This document shows, one piece after another, positions 44,217-54,959 of a DNA stretch of 64,000 nt; the stretch's first letter is position 1, and each line of letters begins with the position of its first letter. The notes under the pieces were generated by a model, which did not search any database, was not told where the DNA came from, and saw nothing but the letters and a program-made list of their open reading frames with translations. A program made the translations under genes and the position numbers. The DNA comes from Manis javanica (taxonomy: Eukaryota > Chordata > Mammalia > Pholidota > Manidae): positions 173,598,626 through 173,662,625 of the forward strand of contig NC_133159.1 in the NCBI RefSeq assembly GCF_040802235.1. The letters run 5' to 3'.

Positions 44217-44262
44217 GCTTTTCCAGCTGTTAAGCCTCTCTGTACATTTTTTATGAAGTTTT
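44097..44262 (+). repeat. Diverged tandem repeat, 46-bp unit with palindromic core (locus B)
   Basis: Three units are visible: 44097-44142 (gttggttttccagccactg), 44143-44185 (gttgtttgtttcccagctg) and, after a CA tract, 44214-44262 (cttgcttttccagctgtta). The first unit holds a perfect 8-bp inverted repeat around one base (44107-44123) and the tail 'ttaagtgttttt'. It is the same unit type as locus A at 3721-3865. Confidence 0.65.
44186..44213 (+). repeat. (CA)n microsatellite
   Basis: Uninterrupted CA run between units 2 and 3 of the tandem repeat. Confidence 0.95.
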
Positions 44263-44470
44263 TCCTCATTCTTTTATTTGCTAAATCTATTTATATTTTA
44301 CTCACAAAAGCAAGTGCAAAATTGTCTTGGCACCATCCAACTTTTATTTTTATTGTGTTTTTTACAACTACAAATAAAAATTCCATCCCCTGTTTCAGCG
44401 CTTTCCAGAAAGCAGGGGCTCTAGTTATAATGAATCCAAGATGAACATTACGCGTTCATCTCAGAATTTA

Positions 44471-44590
44471 GATACCACAAAAGCACTCTCCTTGCAGTAT
44501 GTTCAGTGGAAACACTGTTCTTGTGGTATTTCCATTGGAAATATTGTACTTGTGGTAGTTTTTCAATGGAAAAACTATTACTGTGGCATT
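44471..44590 (+). repeat. 30-bp tandem repeat, three to four diverged copies
   Basis: 44501-44530, 44531-44560 and 44561-44590 align base for base with a period of exactly 30 and share 'tgga.a', 'ctt.tggta.t' type positions. 44471-44500 is a weaker fourth copy. A 92-codon plus-strand frame (44441-44719) crosses them in a constant phase because 30 is ten codons. It has no known domain. Confidence 0.7.
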
Positions 44591-45154
44591 ACTGAGGGCT
44601 ACAGGAAATGCTGGCTGGAGTCTTGCAACGAATGGCCAAGGGAGAGAGGGGATGCTGAACGAGAGAGTTACAGTAAGGCATCAACAGATGGAAGCAAGGA
44701 GTTAGAAAAAAAGGGATGATATTGATGGTGATAATGGTACTTTATTTGAGAACCCCAAAGTAAGCCCCTGTTGCAACACATATTAGGAAATGGGGACATG
44801 CTTTTATAATTAGAGGAGATTTTGGGGAAAAAAAGATAAAATGGGGGTGAAAAAGACTTTCACATGGTAGTAGAATGAAACTGATAAAAACAAAAGTGAA
44901 ATCGTAAGCTACTGGAGTGGGGGTAGGGGATGTGCTTAGCCTGTGTATCTGTTCACAGGCTCTAGAAATAAGTACTGAGGGGAAGAGACAAGTACAAGGT
45001 AGATGTTCAAAGAAAGAACGAAAGAAATAAATAGAATATTCTGGAGGATTTTCCCAATCAAGTTTGGGTCTGACTGCTGTCCTGAAGGAAACCAGCTTAA
45101 AATAATCACCTGGTTCCAAAGACTCTTTGCAGTCCGGCTGGGGCCTCGTACTTT
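44591..45154. other. Unassigned unique sequence
   Basis: Nothing recognised. A 125-codon minus-strand frame (44742-45119) has no domain. Confidence 0.4.
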
Positions 45155-45562
45155 CCTGAATTACCCAGTGCTCCCTCAGCAGGATTCTTGGCTTCTGTTA
45201 GGCAGAAGAACTCTCACCAGCTCTCGCCTAATGCCAGGCTTCTCTTCACATTTATTCCCTGCATGACCGTCTCCCCTCCGGGGACACCCTTCAATGACCC
45301 CAGTTCCCTTCAGGCTTCAAGCCAAGGTCAACGTTCAGCAGCTCATCACAGGAAGCCTTTCTGACTCCATCAGCCTTCGTGGACAAACCGCTTTTTAAAA
45401 ACTTTAACCTGGGGCATTTCTCTACATTTCAGCATTTAATGGTGTTTTATGTTCTGTACTTCCCCGCAGTATTGAGGGCAGGCACCAGGCCTTTTATTTC
45501 TTTGTGCCCCATGGCGCCTAACAAGGCTCTGAAGGCTGAGTAGGTGCTTATTAACTGGTAGC
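45155..45562 (+). repeat. L2 LINE 3' end
   Basis: 'acccagtgctccctcagcag', 'ttcccttcaggcttcaagcc', 'cacaggaagcctttctgact', 'ttgagggcaggcaccaggcc' and 'tgagtaggtgcttattaact' run in L2 order to the tail. Confidence 0.75.
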
Positions 45563-45900
45563 TGCTTAAGAAGTGAAGCGAACGTGTATCTCAGTCTCTC
45601 TGAATCCGCAGGGAGTGATTAGTTTAGCTACAATTGCACTGGGCACTGTGTTAGGTGAGCCCGCAGATTGCAGTTACTAACCCAGGAACAGCTTGTTTCT
45701 TAGCCCCGTCACATTTCTCATGGGCGTTTCTGGTGGAGGGGCTCTTCTCTGAAGCGGTGGCTCAGGGACCCAGGCTACCTTCAGCCTTGTGGGTCGTGGG
45801 TCTTCAGCAGAAGGCGAAAGGGGGCCGAAGTGTGCAAGTGTCCATAGACTTGTCCTGAAAGTGACATCTGTGACTCCCACCCGTATTTTATGGGTTGAAA
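45563..45900. other. Unassigned unique sequence
   Basis: Nothing recognised; slightly raised CpG around 45750-45830. Confidence 0.4.
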
Positions 45901-45904
45901 CTCC

Positions 45905-46292
45905 ATCACCTGGTGTTACTGGCTGAATCACATCCATTCAAAAGCCGTATGTTGAAGTCTTAACCCCCAATAGCTCAGAAGGTGACTGTGTTTGGAGATA
46001 TCGTCTTTAAAGGATAATTAAATTAAGATGAGGTCATTAGGGTGAGCTTTAATCTAGTATGCCTGGTGTCCTTATAAAAAGGGGAAATTTGGACGCAGAC
46101 ATACAGAGTGAAGACCATGTGGAGACCCAGGGAGAGGACGACCATCTATAAGCGAAAAAGATGGGCCTCCGAAGAAGCCACCCCTACTAACTCTTGATCT
46201 CAAACCTCTGGCCTCCAGAACTGTGAGAAAAGTAAATCTCCATTGTTTAAGCCAGCTGGGCTGCAGTATTTACCGCAGCCTGAGCAAACGAC
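45905..46292 (+). mobile_element. MLT1-type MaLR LTR
   Basis: 'ccgtatgttgaagtcttaac', 'ccccaatagctcagaaggtg', 'aattaagatgaggtcattag', 'ctggtgtccttataaaaagg', 'ggcctccagaactgtgagaa' and 'ttgtttaagccagctgggct' give the full order of a sense MLT1 LTR. Solo LTR. Confidence 0.9.
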
Positions 46293-46324
46293 ACGTCTCC
46301 ACACCTTCTTACAAGGGATGGTGA

Positions 46325-46400
46325 GGGTGTAGTCTTCCTGTGCATGGAGGGAGAAAGAAAGGAAACAGGTTTTGCTGAACAGAGCGCAGTTTCTGCTATA
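46325..46400 (+). repeat. Fragment of an unnamed interspersed repeat
   Basis: 'gtagtcttcctgtgcatgga' and 'aaggaaacaggttttgctga' resemble the end of the same recalled repeat family seen more completely at 57510-57860. Confidence 0.45.
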
Positions 46401-46940
46401 GTACGAGAGCTGGATGTGATAGAGGACCATCTATCCAAGGCTTTTCTTTTTTAAAAAATCAGGATAAACCCACCGAGTGAACCGACTTGCTAAAGAATCC
46501 TTTGGATGTTTAGTGACATCTTCGCCGATGGCTTCATTTTCATCTAGTTAACTGGGTCTCAAAAATTTGCGGATCACTCTTTTTCACCAGTGTTCCACCA
46601 CATTCCCTTACATTGAATAAATGCCACCCTAGATTGGCGTCTAATTCACTGGGCCAGTACAGAATAAAAACTTGGGTCCTTTCTTAACAAATTATGAAGA
46701 ATTTCAGGAAGCTGATCACATCAAAGGAAGTGCAGAATCCTAACTGTGGGCCCCATGTGACTGACTGCACACAGGTCACCTGCCCAGGAAGCTGGCCCTG
46801 GTCCAGTCTCTACCCCAAGCAATACCACTGCTACAGGGATTTAAGGATTGAAGTTGGTATTGAAAGGTAGAAACTTGAAGAGCTAGACCACCCCCAGTCC
46901 CTGTTGAGTATAGTGATCGGGTCCTAAAACTAGCTTGTGA
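46401..46940. other. Unassigned unique sequence
   Basis: Nothing recognised. Confidence 0.45.
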
Positions 46941-46954
46941 AAGTACATCTGCTT
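46941..46954 (+). repeat. Target-site duplication, left
   Basis: aagtacatctgctt, identical to 47289-47302, immediately before the L1 fragment. Confidence 0.95.
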
Positions 46955-47288
46955 AAACTGAAGGAACAAAATGGCAGCAGACTCAGAGACTCCAAGAATG
47001 AACTAGTGGTTACCAAAGGGGAGGGGTGTGGGAGGGAGGGAGAAGGGGACTGAGGGGTATTATGTTTAGTACACATGGTGTGGGGGATCATGGGGAGAAC
47101 AGTGTATCACAGAGAAGGGACATAGTGGATCTCTGGCATCTTGCTGCACTGATGGACAGTGACTGCATTGGGGTATGGGTGGGGACTTGATAATATGGGT
47201 AAATGTAGTAACCACATTGTTTTTTCATGTGAGACCTTCATAAGAGTGTATATTAATCATATCTTAGTAAAAAACTTAAAAAAAAAGG
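46955..47288 (+). mobile_element. 5'-truncated L1 insertion with target-site duplication
   Basis: A short copy (about 334 bases) of the young-type L1 3' UTR in sense: 'gactcagagactccaagaat', 'gaactagtggttaccaaagg', 'gatggacagtgactgcattg', 'ggtggggacttgataatatg', 'cttcataagagtgtatatta' and an A-rich tail. It is bounded by the identical 14-base sequence aagtacatctgctt at 46941-46954 and 47289-47302. That is the hallmark of target-primed reverse transcription. Confidence 0.95.
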
Positions 47289-47302
47289 AAGTACATCTGC
47301 TT
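47289..47302 (+). repeat. Target-site duplication, right
   Basis: aagtacatctgctt, directly after the A-rich tail of the L1 fragment. Confidence 0.95.
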
Positions 47303-48319
47303 GAGGTTACCGAGCAGATTAAGTTGCTTGGTAATCTTAGGTTAGAATCACACGGGGTGGGTTTTGTTTTTATTTCTTTAGCCTGTGGAGATTCAGATGA
47401 CATTTATTAGGGTTGGGGCACAGGTAAGGTAAGTTTCCAAGTGCCCCACCCTGTGATTCTGCTGCCTACCCAGGTTGGGATATCATAGGTTACGACCCTG
47501 GGCATCTTAAGGACCTATTTAATCTATTTAGCATCTCCAGTTTGTCATCTCTCACTTCCCTTATTCAGAGGAGGGTTTTATTTGCAGATGATATTTCTTT
47601 AGATGAGAATGTTAATAAAGGCCAGGCCAAAAAAGAAAGGCCTAGAGTGTACACAATTAGTTTTCTACTACCTGCCTCAGCTGTCCTTAACTTCTTTCAG
47701 AGGTTATCTCTGGTGACTATCAAGGAATCAGTTTCTTGTTGTTCTATTTATACTTTGCACCATCAAAACTATTCTCAGGAAAGGGCTTTATTTTTATACT
47801 AAAACATGAAAGACAGATACCAATTAACATTTCAACCCTTTCCAAGATCTTTCCAAGAGATAAGAGGATTTAAGCCAAAATAATGAATCTCTAATTGCAA
47901 AATTTCAGGCATTGATAAAATTTTAATAGACCAGAGGTGTCTGTTATGGGGCTTTTCAATTGTTCACTTGTTGATTCATTTATGCTTTCAAGATATATTT
48001 AATCAAAATCATTTAATTATCAAGTTATCCCTGCATTTAAGAAAATATTATCTTAAAGGTAAACATACAAAAGAAAATATGGAAAGTACAATTATGTACA
48101 TATGCATGTATGTATATAAATGAGAGAAAGAGAGAGGGTGCTAGGAAGATCCAGGATAAGGAACAACTAATTCTGTCAGAATCTGACAAAAAAAGGTGAA
48201 AAAAGTAGGTATTGTTTGACCTGAATCCTAAGGCAGCATGTATAAATTAAAGAGTGTAACCTTTGGTATAGATATGAATGTCTGCCGTCTGTTAAGCAAA
48301 ATAAATCTGGGGGAATTTC
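47303..48319. other. Unassigned sequence
   Basis: GA-rich tract near 48122-48138; no repeat family or exon recognised. Confidence 0.45.
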
Positions 48320-48546
48320 TTAGTTTGGTAGTTAAGGGCACAGACTCTGGAGTCAGACTGCTCCAAGTTTGAATCCCATCTTCCCCACTAACTGTACAAC
48401 TTTGGACAATGTATATAATATCTCTGTTCCTTATCTCTTCGATTATAAAACGAGGATAAAAATAAATAAACCATGTCACATAGGTTTTGTGAGAAGATTA
48501 ATGAGCCAGCACCTACCAAGCACTGAGAATAGTGCTTATTGTATTG
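48320..48546 (+). repeat. MIR SINE, nearly complete
   Basis: Best-preserved MIR in the window: 'ggtagttaagggcacagact', 'ctggagtcagactgctccaa', 'tttgaatcccatcttcccca', 'taactgtacaactttggac', then 'cactgagaatagtgcttatt'. The tRNA-like head with its B-box-type 'tttgaatccc' is still recognisable, but this is SINE, not a tRNA gene. Confidence 0.9.
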
Positions 48547-50154
48547 CTACTTAACCTTGTCAGGTCTTTGCTTATTCTCTGTGAAATGGGGGAGAATAGG
48601 CCAAGTCTTCAGGACTGATTTGAGGATCGATCTGAAGTCGGCATATAAAACATCTCACCAGGGCCAAATGGTTTCCACAGGACTCTAGCTGTGATGTGGG
48701 ATCAAAAAACTTCGTTTGTTCATTGATTCACTTAGACATTAATGCAGATTACCTCTATGTACATTGCCTTTTCCTTTTATGTAGATTTCCTTTATATAAT
48801 GTAATTTTATTTTCTGCAGTTTAGGATGTGTGAGTGAGCACAGATCACACATTTAGTGTTTACAAATCCTACAATAAGTTATTTTGTTTTTCCTTTATAT
48901 GAATCTCTATGATCATACCAAACAATTCAAATGAGGGTGTGTAAAACAGTATGCTCTGAATAAAAATATATAAATAGCTCCTCTTTAATTAATAATCTTT
49001 GCAATTTTTAGCAAAATGATACAACCCTGAAAAAATGTTACTGCTCCAAATGCACAGGTGCAAAAAATTCTACAGTTCCCTTTACAGTGCCTTTATCAGA
49101 ATTATTTTTAGTATTATTAGTTATGTCCCACTTCACTTCAAATGTATTTTTAGATGGCTTACAGAGATACATGCAACAAAACAAAAGTAAAAATAGAATA
49201 AAATAAAGAGCAGGTGAAGGGAAAGCAAAAGTGGTAAAATGAGAAAAAAGATCAGATGTTCCATAGATACATCAAATTCATGCTGTAGCCTTTGCACCCT
49301 CCTTGTCAACAAAATGCTCCAGTTCCTGCTCGGATTTACTTTTGGCGAACTGGTTGGCATGTATCTGGCTCTGAACTGTGCCACACCCAACCTGGCTAAA
49401 AAATCTTAAAGAAATTAAAAAGGACTTAGATGCCAAGAAGAAACCCCCCAGTTCATGAGGCTGACTCTAGCACACCTTCTGGATATACTGATTCTACTAT
49501 TCTTGAGGGCCTCCTTTACCATCTGAACCAAAAGCTTTTATTTTAAAGTGGTCCCTAGGTGGGACCACAAATTCAGAATTACCCTTGTATTTCCAACATC
49601 CTCACCTCTTCCCTTCCTCCTTCCTGCTGTTTGGAGGTCCTAAGACTGGTATGATGGTGCTAGATGGTAGACATGACTGTAATCACTAGTCTCTGCCTTA
49701 TTCTTTGGGATTTCATTACCTGTTTTCAGAAGACAAATTTATGAGTTTTATATAGCCAATCAGAATTAATAATGCTGATTTCAAAGGTTAGCAATAGTAA
49801 TGGATGTTTAAATATTTGATACCTTGTTTCAAAGTAGTTAAAATTAGAATCTAGAAGCTAGTTTCGGCTGAATTATCCATTTATTTCCTACTGTTGTCAG
49901 GAAGCTCTATAATTGCTAGTTTAATCAATAAATCAATTTGCTATTCATTAACTGAGAAACTGTATTTTGAGATCCCTGTCAGGAACTGGAGAATTTTAAA
50001 AATATATAAAATAATGGCTTTTGTCCTCAGTAGACTTCATCGTCTAGTATGCATGTTTTTCCTTAGTACTGTATTTGATCTGGTTCTTTTTGTTCAAAGG
50101 AATCATACTTATTTTAAGGGATTACAGGTGTATTTGACATTACATGATGGAAAA
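48547..50154. other. Unassigned AT-rich sequence
   Basis: About 1.6 kb with nothing recognised. Confidence 0.45.
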
Positions 50155-50286
50155 TGACAAGTTGTCTATACAGGGAGTTTTATGCCTTTTCACATTAAAA
50201 ATGTATTTACATTAAAAAATTGACAAGTTGTCTATACAGGGAGTTTTATGCCTTTTCACATTAAAAATGTGTTTACATTAAAAAAT
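50155..50286 (+). repeat. 66-bp tandem duplication, one mismatch
   Basis: 50155-50220 and 50221-50286 are identical except at 50205 (A) against 50271 (G). The unit starts 'tgacaagttgtctatacagg' and ends 'acattaaaaaat'. The near-identity, in a region where other repeats are old, implies a recent event. Confidence 0.97.
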
Positions 50287-50499
50287 TCATACTCTAGGTC
50301 ACACTATAATATAGCTAGAAGTGGACCACAAAAATTGGTTCTGAGCATCCTGGTAGGTATAGCAAAAAGGGGAAATTGATCAGGTATGATATTCACTGAA
50401 AACAAGCATGTCAAAAAACACTTTAAACCAATCTTTTAACTGTCTTACCATTCTCTAAACTTAAAGGCATCTAAACCTCTTATCTGCATTCATCTTTTT
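50287..50499. other. Unassigned sequence
   Basis: Nothing recognised. Confidence 0.4.
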
Positions 50500-50640
50500 A
50501 ATTTAAGTTTAATTTTGTATCTATTACTAAACCATAGATCCATGAAGACAGAGGCCTTTGTTTATTAATTTTTGTATAACACTGAGCCTCACACCTGATA
50601 GGACTTTCATAAAATGTTTGCACAATGAAGTAATGAATGA
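50500..50640 (+). repeat. L2 LINE tail
   Basis: 'catagatccatgaagacaga', 'ggcctttgtttattaatttt', 'cacctgataggactttcata' and 'gaagtaatgaatga' match the L2 end. Confidence 0.65.
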
Positions 50641-51184
50641 AACTTTAAGACATATGTCAAAAGAAAGAAGTCAGAGTGAAGTTCCCACTTGCAAAGCAAA
50701 TGGGCTGGGAAGGCAGGTTAACTGATCAACTGTGGGAAGAGATGAAAGTCTTAAGTGGATTTCTCTGTGTGTATAGAAATAATTACTATGGTGACTTATC
50801 ATTGTATATGAAGGGATAAGATGTGATGTTGAAGATAATGGTTTTCCAGAAAGGGAGAATTATTGAACCCAAATACTTCATTCCAAAGATCAATCAATAT
50901 CTAAATCTCAATAGGATAATAATCTGACTTCATTAGATAAATGGTGTTCATTTGCTTCAAAACCAAGGGCTGTATTTATTTCAGGTTGTAAGTTCCCCAC
51001 TAACTTGTGTCTTTAAACACGTCCTCAACAATTTATTGAACGCTCTAGCATTTATTATTGTTATCTGAAGTTTAGAAATACCTAGTCAAATGACTGCATT
51101 TGTAATATTGTAGACGGTATTCTTTTGGTCTTTAATTTCAGGGCTTTATATAATGGTTATCTGAGTTGGAGTTCCTTTGGGCAT
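50641..51184. other. Unassigned AT-rich sequence
   Basis: Nothing recognised. Confidence 0.45.
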
Positions 51185-51660
51185 TTCACCCAATCTCCTT
51201 TTCATGCATGTATGCATTCAGCAAGCACTTACTTTGTGCTTACAGTGTATTGGGCACTGTGGGCAACAAAGACATGATACCATCAGTCAGGGAGCTTAGA
51301 GTCAGGGGAGAGAAATAATGACAGCCCACTGGGGAATCCTTGATTATAGGTGCTGTGGAGTGGTGCCGAGTCCACCACGGTCCACTAGAGGTGCTGTAAG
51401 AGGTAACTTTTCGGCTTGATTTTGGGAAACAAGACAGATGAGGGGGTCACTGGACCTGGTCTTAAAGTATGTAAGATTTGGATTCCTAATAAAGGAACAG
51501 AAATATGGAGGTAAGGAAATGCAAAATTGGGGGAATGGAATTTGGGCTGAAGGATCTTAACTCAGAAGGAGCTTGGACCATCCTACACAGCTGTCTGAAG
51601 AAAGAGGAGAAGGAAGACACAAGGACATTAAAACCTTGCTGGAGGGGAATAGCAAAATCC
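51185..51660 (-). repeat. L2 LINE 3' part, antisense
   Basis: 'cattcagcaagcacttactt', 'gtattgggcactgtgggcaa', 'cagtcagggagcttagagtc' and 'ggtgctgtggagtggtgcc' follow the reverse L2 end; the right part is weaker. Confidence 0.75.
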
Positions 51661-51769
51661 CCGTATTATGTGAAGTGAATTAGTTAGCGGGGTATAGAGG
51701 AAGCTATGTGCTACATTTCATGCTCTTTAAACACATGCTGCAGATCAATGTCAACCAGAGGTTGAAGCA

Positions 51770-52035
51770 CATTTTCCAGAACAGGCAAAACCATAGAGAC
51801 AAGAAGTGGATTTAGTGTTTGTCAGAAGCTGGGGTGAGGGGCATGTAGGGAGTGGGGGTGACTGCTAATGCGCGTGGAGTCTCCTTTGGTGGTGGTGAAC
51901 ACCTCTGGGTTTAGGTAGTGATAATGGTTGCACAACTTTGTGAATATACTGAAAACCACTGAATTGTACATTTTGAAACACTGAATTTTATGGTGTGTGA
52001 ATTAACATCACATTTTTTAAAAATAAGTTTTAAAA
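51770..52035 (+). mobile_element. Old L1 3' UTR (L1M type)
   Basis: 'aaaaccatagagacaagaag', 'tgataatggttgcacaactt', 'tgtgaatatactgaaaacca', 'ctgaattgtacattttgaaa' and 'attttatggtgtgtgaatta' end in an A-rich tail. Confidence 0.85.
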
Positions 52036-52589
52036 AGTCATACATCTGCCACTATTTTTAAATAGTGCTCACTTAACTTTTTTCATGTGTATTATTTGTT
52101 CCTTAGTCCTCTTGTGTTTGCGCTGTATTCTTATTTGGCTACCTCAGATCCTGTTCTTCATGTCCTCTTCAGAGTGGCAATTCTGTCTTTTTCATCACAG
52201 CTCTGACAGTGGCCTTGCTCCAGCGCAGCCCTTCAGATCTCATTGACCCCACTGTGGAAGACAAGGCCCCGTCCCAGCAGGAAGTCACTGCCACCTGATG
52301 GTTTTCTTTACCTGACTTCACACCTTGACACAGCAGGGGAATTGTGCAGAGAGATTTGACTGGAGTTCAGGAAACCAACTGGGCATTGAAAATGAGTTTT
52401 AAATGTCTAAGGTTTAACCTTGGATCGGTGGGAGTAAGAATGGAAAAGAAAGGAGGGAAAGGAGAGATGATCATGTACAAGAATGGACAGGAAGTGGTTC
52501 CAGATTTCATCCGGGATAAAGTCAGAGCAGCAAAAGCTAAATTATATTTTAAGTGGCACAACTTCTTGAATTTATTTCCTTGTAGTTTC
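52036..52589. other. Unassigned unique sequence
   Basis: Nothing recognised. Confidence 0.45.
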
Positions 52590-52660
52590 TACTGGAAAGG
52601 TATATATTATAATACAACACATTGTATAGTGCCTGGCATATAGTAAACATTTGATAAATT
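52590..52660 (+). repeat. MIR/L2 tail fragment
   Basis: 'gtatagtgcctggcatatag' followed by 'taaacatttgataaatt'. Confidence 0.7.
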
Positions 52661-52734
52661 ATAATGACTTTTGCTAGGATTTTTTATTTTGTTTTTTCTT
52701 CTTCCTAGAAGACTCTTGCTTCCAAGCCAGTTCA

Positions 52735-52890
52735 TTAATCATTATCATCAATAAGACATAGGAATTAATATCCCCATTGTATAAATAAGACTGCTGAAAG
52801 ATGAGCAATATTAAATGACTTGCCCAAGACCATGCAGTTAGGAAGTAACTTGACCTACAGTCCTTGGCCTGCACCTCAGACTGTGATTTT
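52735..52890 (-). repeat. MIR SINE relic
   Basis: 'aatatccccattgtataaat', 'aatgacttgcccaagaccat' and 'gcagttaggaagtaacttga' fit a reverse MIR. Confidence 0.8.
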
Positions 52891-53489
52891 GTACAAAGAG
52901 CAAATCCTGTTAGTTCTAGATAGAAGTCGGGCAATGGAACAGGGTGATAGAATCGAGGGAAGCAAAACAGAGATGAGATTTAGAAGCAGAAGTGGATATG
53001 ATGAGAGGGCCAGGAAGAGCAAGGTCAGTTGAGGAAATCTCTGTAAAAATAAGATGGATCACAACAAGAGCTTTGGGGATTTGAATTGGCAGGACAGAGC
53101 CTGCTAACCAGCTCAGCAAGAAGGGCAGGGCGTCTTCTCCACATGCCAATGCCTTGGAGCTTGGATGGGGAAAGCTGAGCAGCTCTGGGAACCTAAGCAA
53201 CCCGGAAGAATGGGGCCAAGTAGGGCAAATCTCACAGTAACAGTATTTCTAGAACTATGCTTTTTACCTGTTGCCATTGTGAATTTTCTGGCCGCTTCAT
53301 CATGAGGTATGAAGAAAGAAAGGTTATTTGGAATCAAGGTCCTCTGTAGGGTGAGGACTCTAGATAATGAGCAGTTGACTTTCACCAAAGAATAGCCTAC
53401 AGGTAATGCTGGGTTATCATAATTCCATTGCTCCCTAGAGAACCAATAACTATTTTGTCTTAAAACCAGTCTCCCCTTTGATAAATCCC
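52891..53489. other. Unassigned unique sequence
   Basis: Nothing recognised; overlapping minus frames (52916-53388) lack domains. Confidence 0.4.
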
Positions 53490-53665
53490 AATGTCACATA
53501 ATTCTCTGATAATCATCATTTATTTTGTAACATTACAGGCTATTGTTTTACATATTTATGCTGTCCCCTCAATGAGACGATAAACTCTTGCCAAGACTGG
53601 TGTAGATATTCTTATTTTCTGATTGGCCTATGGACACTGCTTACTATGTTACATTCATTGATCAA
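53490..53665 (+). repeat. L2 LINE tail, decayed
   Basis: 'aattctctgataatcatcat', 'ttttacatatttatgctgtc' and 'cctcaatgagacgataaact' resemble the L2 3' end. Confidence 0.5.
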
Positions 53666-54509
53666 GCACTTGATTGATAAACAGAACACTTGAATCAAAC
53701 ACAGAAATGACTCCCCAGAACAGGAGCCTTATATGGCCAAGGATGGGTTCCCTGGGAGGTGGATACTGAGATGGAAATTACAGATTCAGATGTTTATTAT
53801 GGTGCACCCTTGGGACAACTCCATGGAAGGGGGAGAAGGAAGCAGAGAGAGACAGGCTCTGGAGATAGAATGACCCATGGAATTCTCTCAAGCTGGGTTG
53901 ACATGGATAGGCCCTTGCACCTCTTCATCCATCAGTTACAGGATGTGGGCCACCTGGGAAGGGATGTGACTTTGAATCAGAGGCAACTATTTGCAGCTGA
54001 GACGATCCTGGAGGGGCTGACGGCTTATGGTACCAGCTGACAGCACTCTCAGCAGTGGGAGGGCAACAGGGGATGTAGGCGGTGTGGCCGGGTGCTCGCT
54101 CAGACCAGGTTAACTCCAGGGAGAGGGAAGTGCTTTCCTTAAAGGTGGGAGTTATCCATATCCTCTCCAGAGAGTACCTCCCTGAACCCAAAGACAAGGC
54201 CATCAGTGCCCACAACTGCCTTCATCATTTCCTGGTTGAGTTCTAGAAAACTGCATTTGTAATGGCAGTTTGGGAATGTGCTGTCAGCAACCACAGAAGA
54301 CACACTTTTAAAAAAGTAGAGCGCTGCCTTCCCAACACAGTGGGCAGTAAGTCCCCAGGACTCTCCAGGGGCCAAAGAAACACTGGCTGAAACAGCATCC
54401 CACTCAGTTGCCATTCTTTTCTTTCTTTTTCTAAGAGAACTTCCACTACACTCAGGCCTGAAAACACGGTCATATAAAACAAAGGAGATGGCAACAGTCT
54501 GCTAGTGCT
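53666..54509. other. Unassigned sequence
   Basis: 'agatgtttattatggtgcac' and the purine-rich text after it hint at an old LTR or LINE, but I cannot name it. Overlapping minus-strand frames (53925-54590) have no domain. Confidence 0.35.
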
Positions 54510-54780
54510 CTTTGCCGGTTCTTCAGAGGAATCGCCTTCCTGTGCAGCTGGAACTAGCTGAAGGGAGGAAGCCAGAAGAGCGACTTGCACGGAGAAGTGA
54601 AAGGAAATGCAGACGCGGGCGCTTCTCTAGGAAGAGGTGGAAGGGGGGTCGCACAGGTTCCCGCGAAGGGAGCCAGCATCAGGGCCAGAGGCGTCCTCGC
54701 TCCCTCCCGCGCTGTGGCAGCCGGCAGACAGCACACCTGCTGTTGCACAAGCTCCCTCTGCCAGGCCGGGCGGCCCAGCT
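54510..54780. promoter_or_regulatory. CpG-dense patch, candidate promoter or enhancer
   Basis: The only CpG-rich patch in the window: about 17 CpG by eye in some 265 bases, with GC clearly above 55 percent ('agacgcgggcgcttctc', 'ggttcccgcgaaggg', 'ccctcccgcgctgtggc', 'aggccgggcggcccag'). Such patches often mark promoters in mammals. No TATA box or recognised exon is seen. A regulatory role is an inference. Confidence 0.4.
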
Positions 54781-54831
54781 GGGAGACCTCTGCCTCTGGC
54801 CAGCTGCTCTGAGTTGTGCCTGTCTGCAGGG

Positions 54832-54915
54832 ATGGAGCCCCTCCCAGGGCAAGTTCAACCAGGTTCTTTGGCAGCTGAAGTCTACACGGCCCCTACAGGG
54901 AGCGGTGGGAGAAAA
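54832..54915 (+). other. Speculative first coding exon
   Basis: Just downstream of the CpG-dense patch lies an ATG in good context (G at -3 and G at +4). It opens a frame of 28 codons beginning MEPLPGQVQPGSL that runs to a splice-donor match GTGAGT at 54916 in phase 0. The frame continues open past the donor to 54957. I do not recognise the peptide and cannot find a partner exon, so it may be chance. Confidence 0.15.
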
Positions 54916-54959
54916 GTGAGTTTGACACGCTTGGAAATATTTAGATCTGAGATGTAAAC

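Noticed and set aside
48360-48380. tRNA B-box-like 'tttgaatccc' as a tRNA gene
   Set aside because: It sits at the expected place inside a nearly complete MIR, a tRNA-derived SINE; no cloverleaf can be folded.
50155-50286. CRISPR-like or iteron-like array
   Set aside because: Only two head-to-tail copies with no spacers in a mammalian context; a plain tandem duplication.
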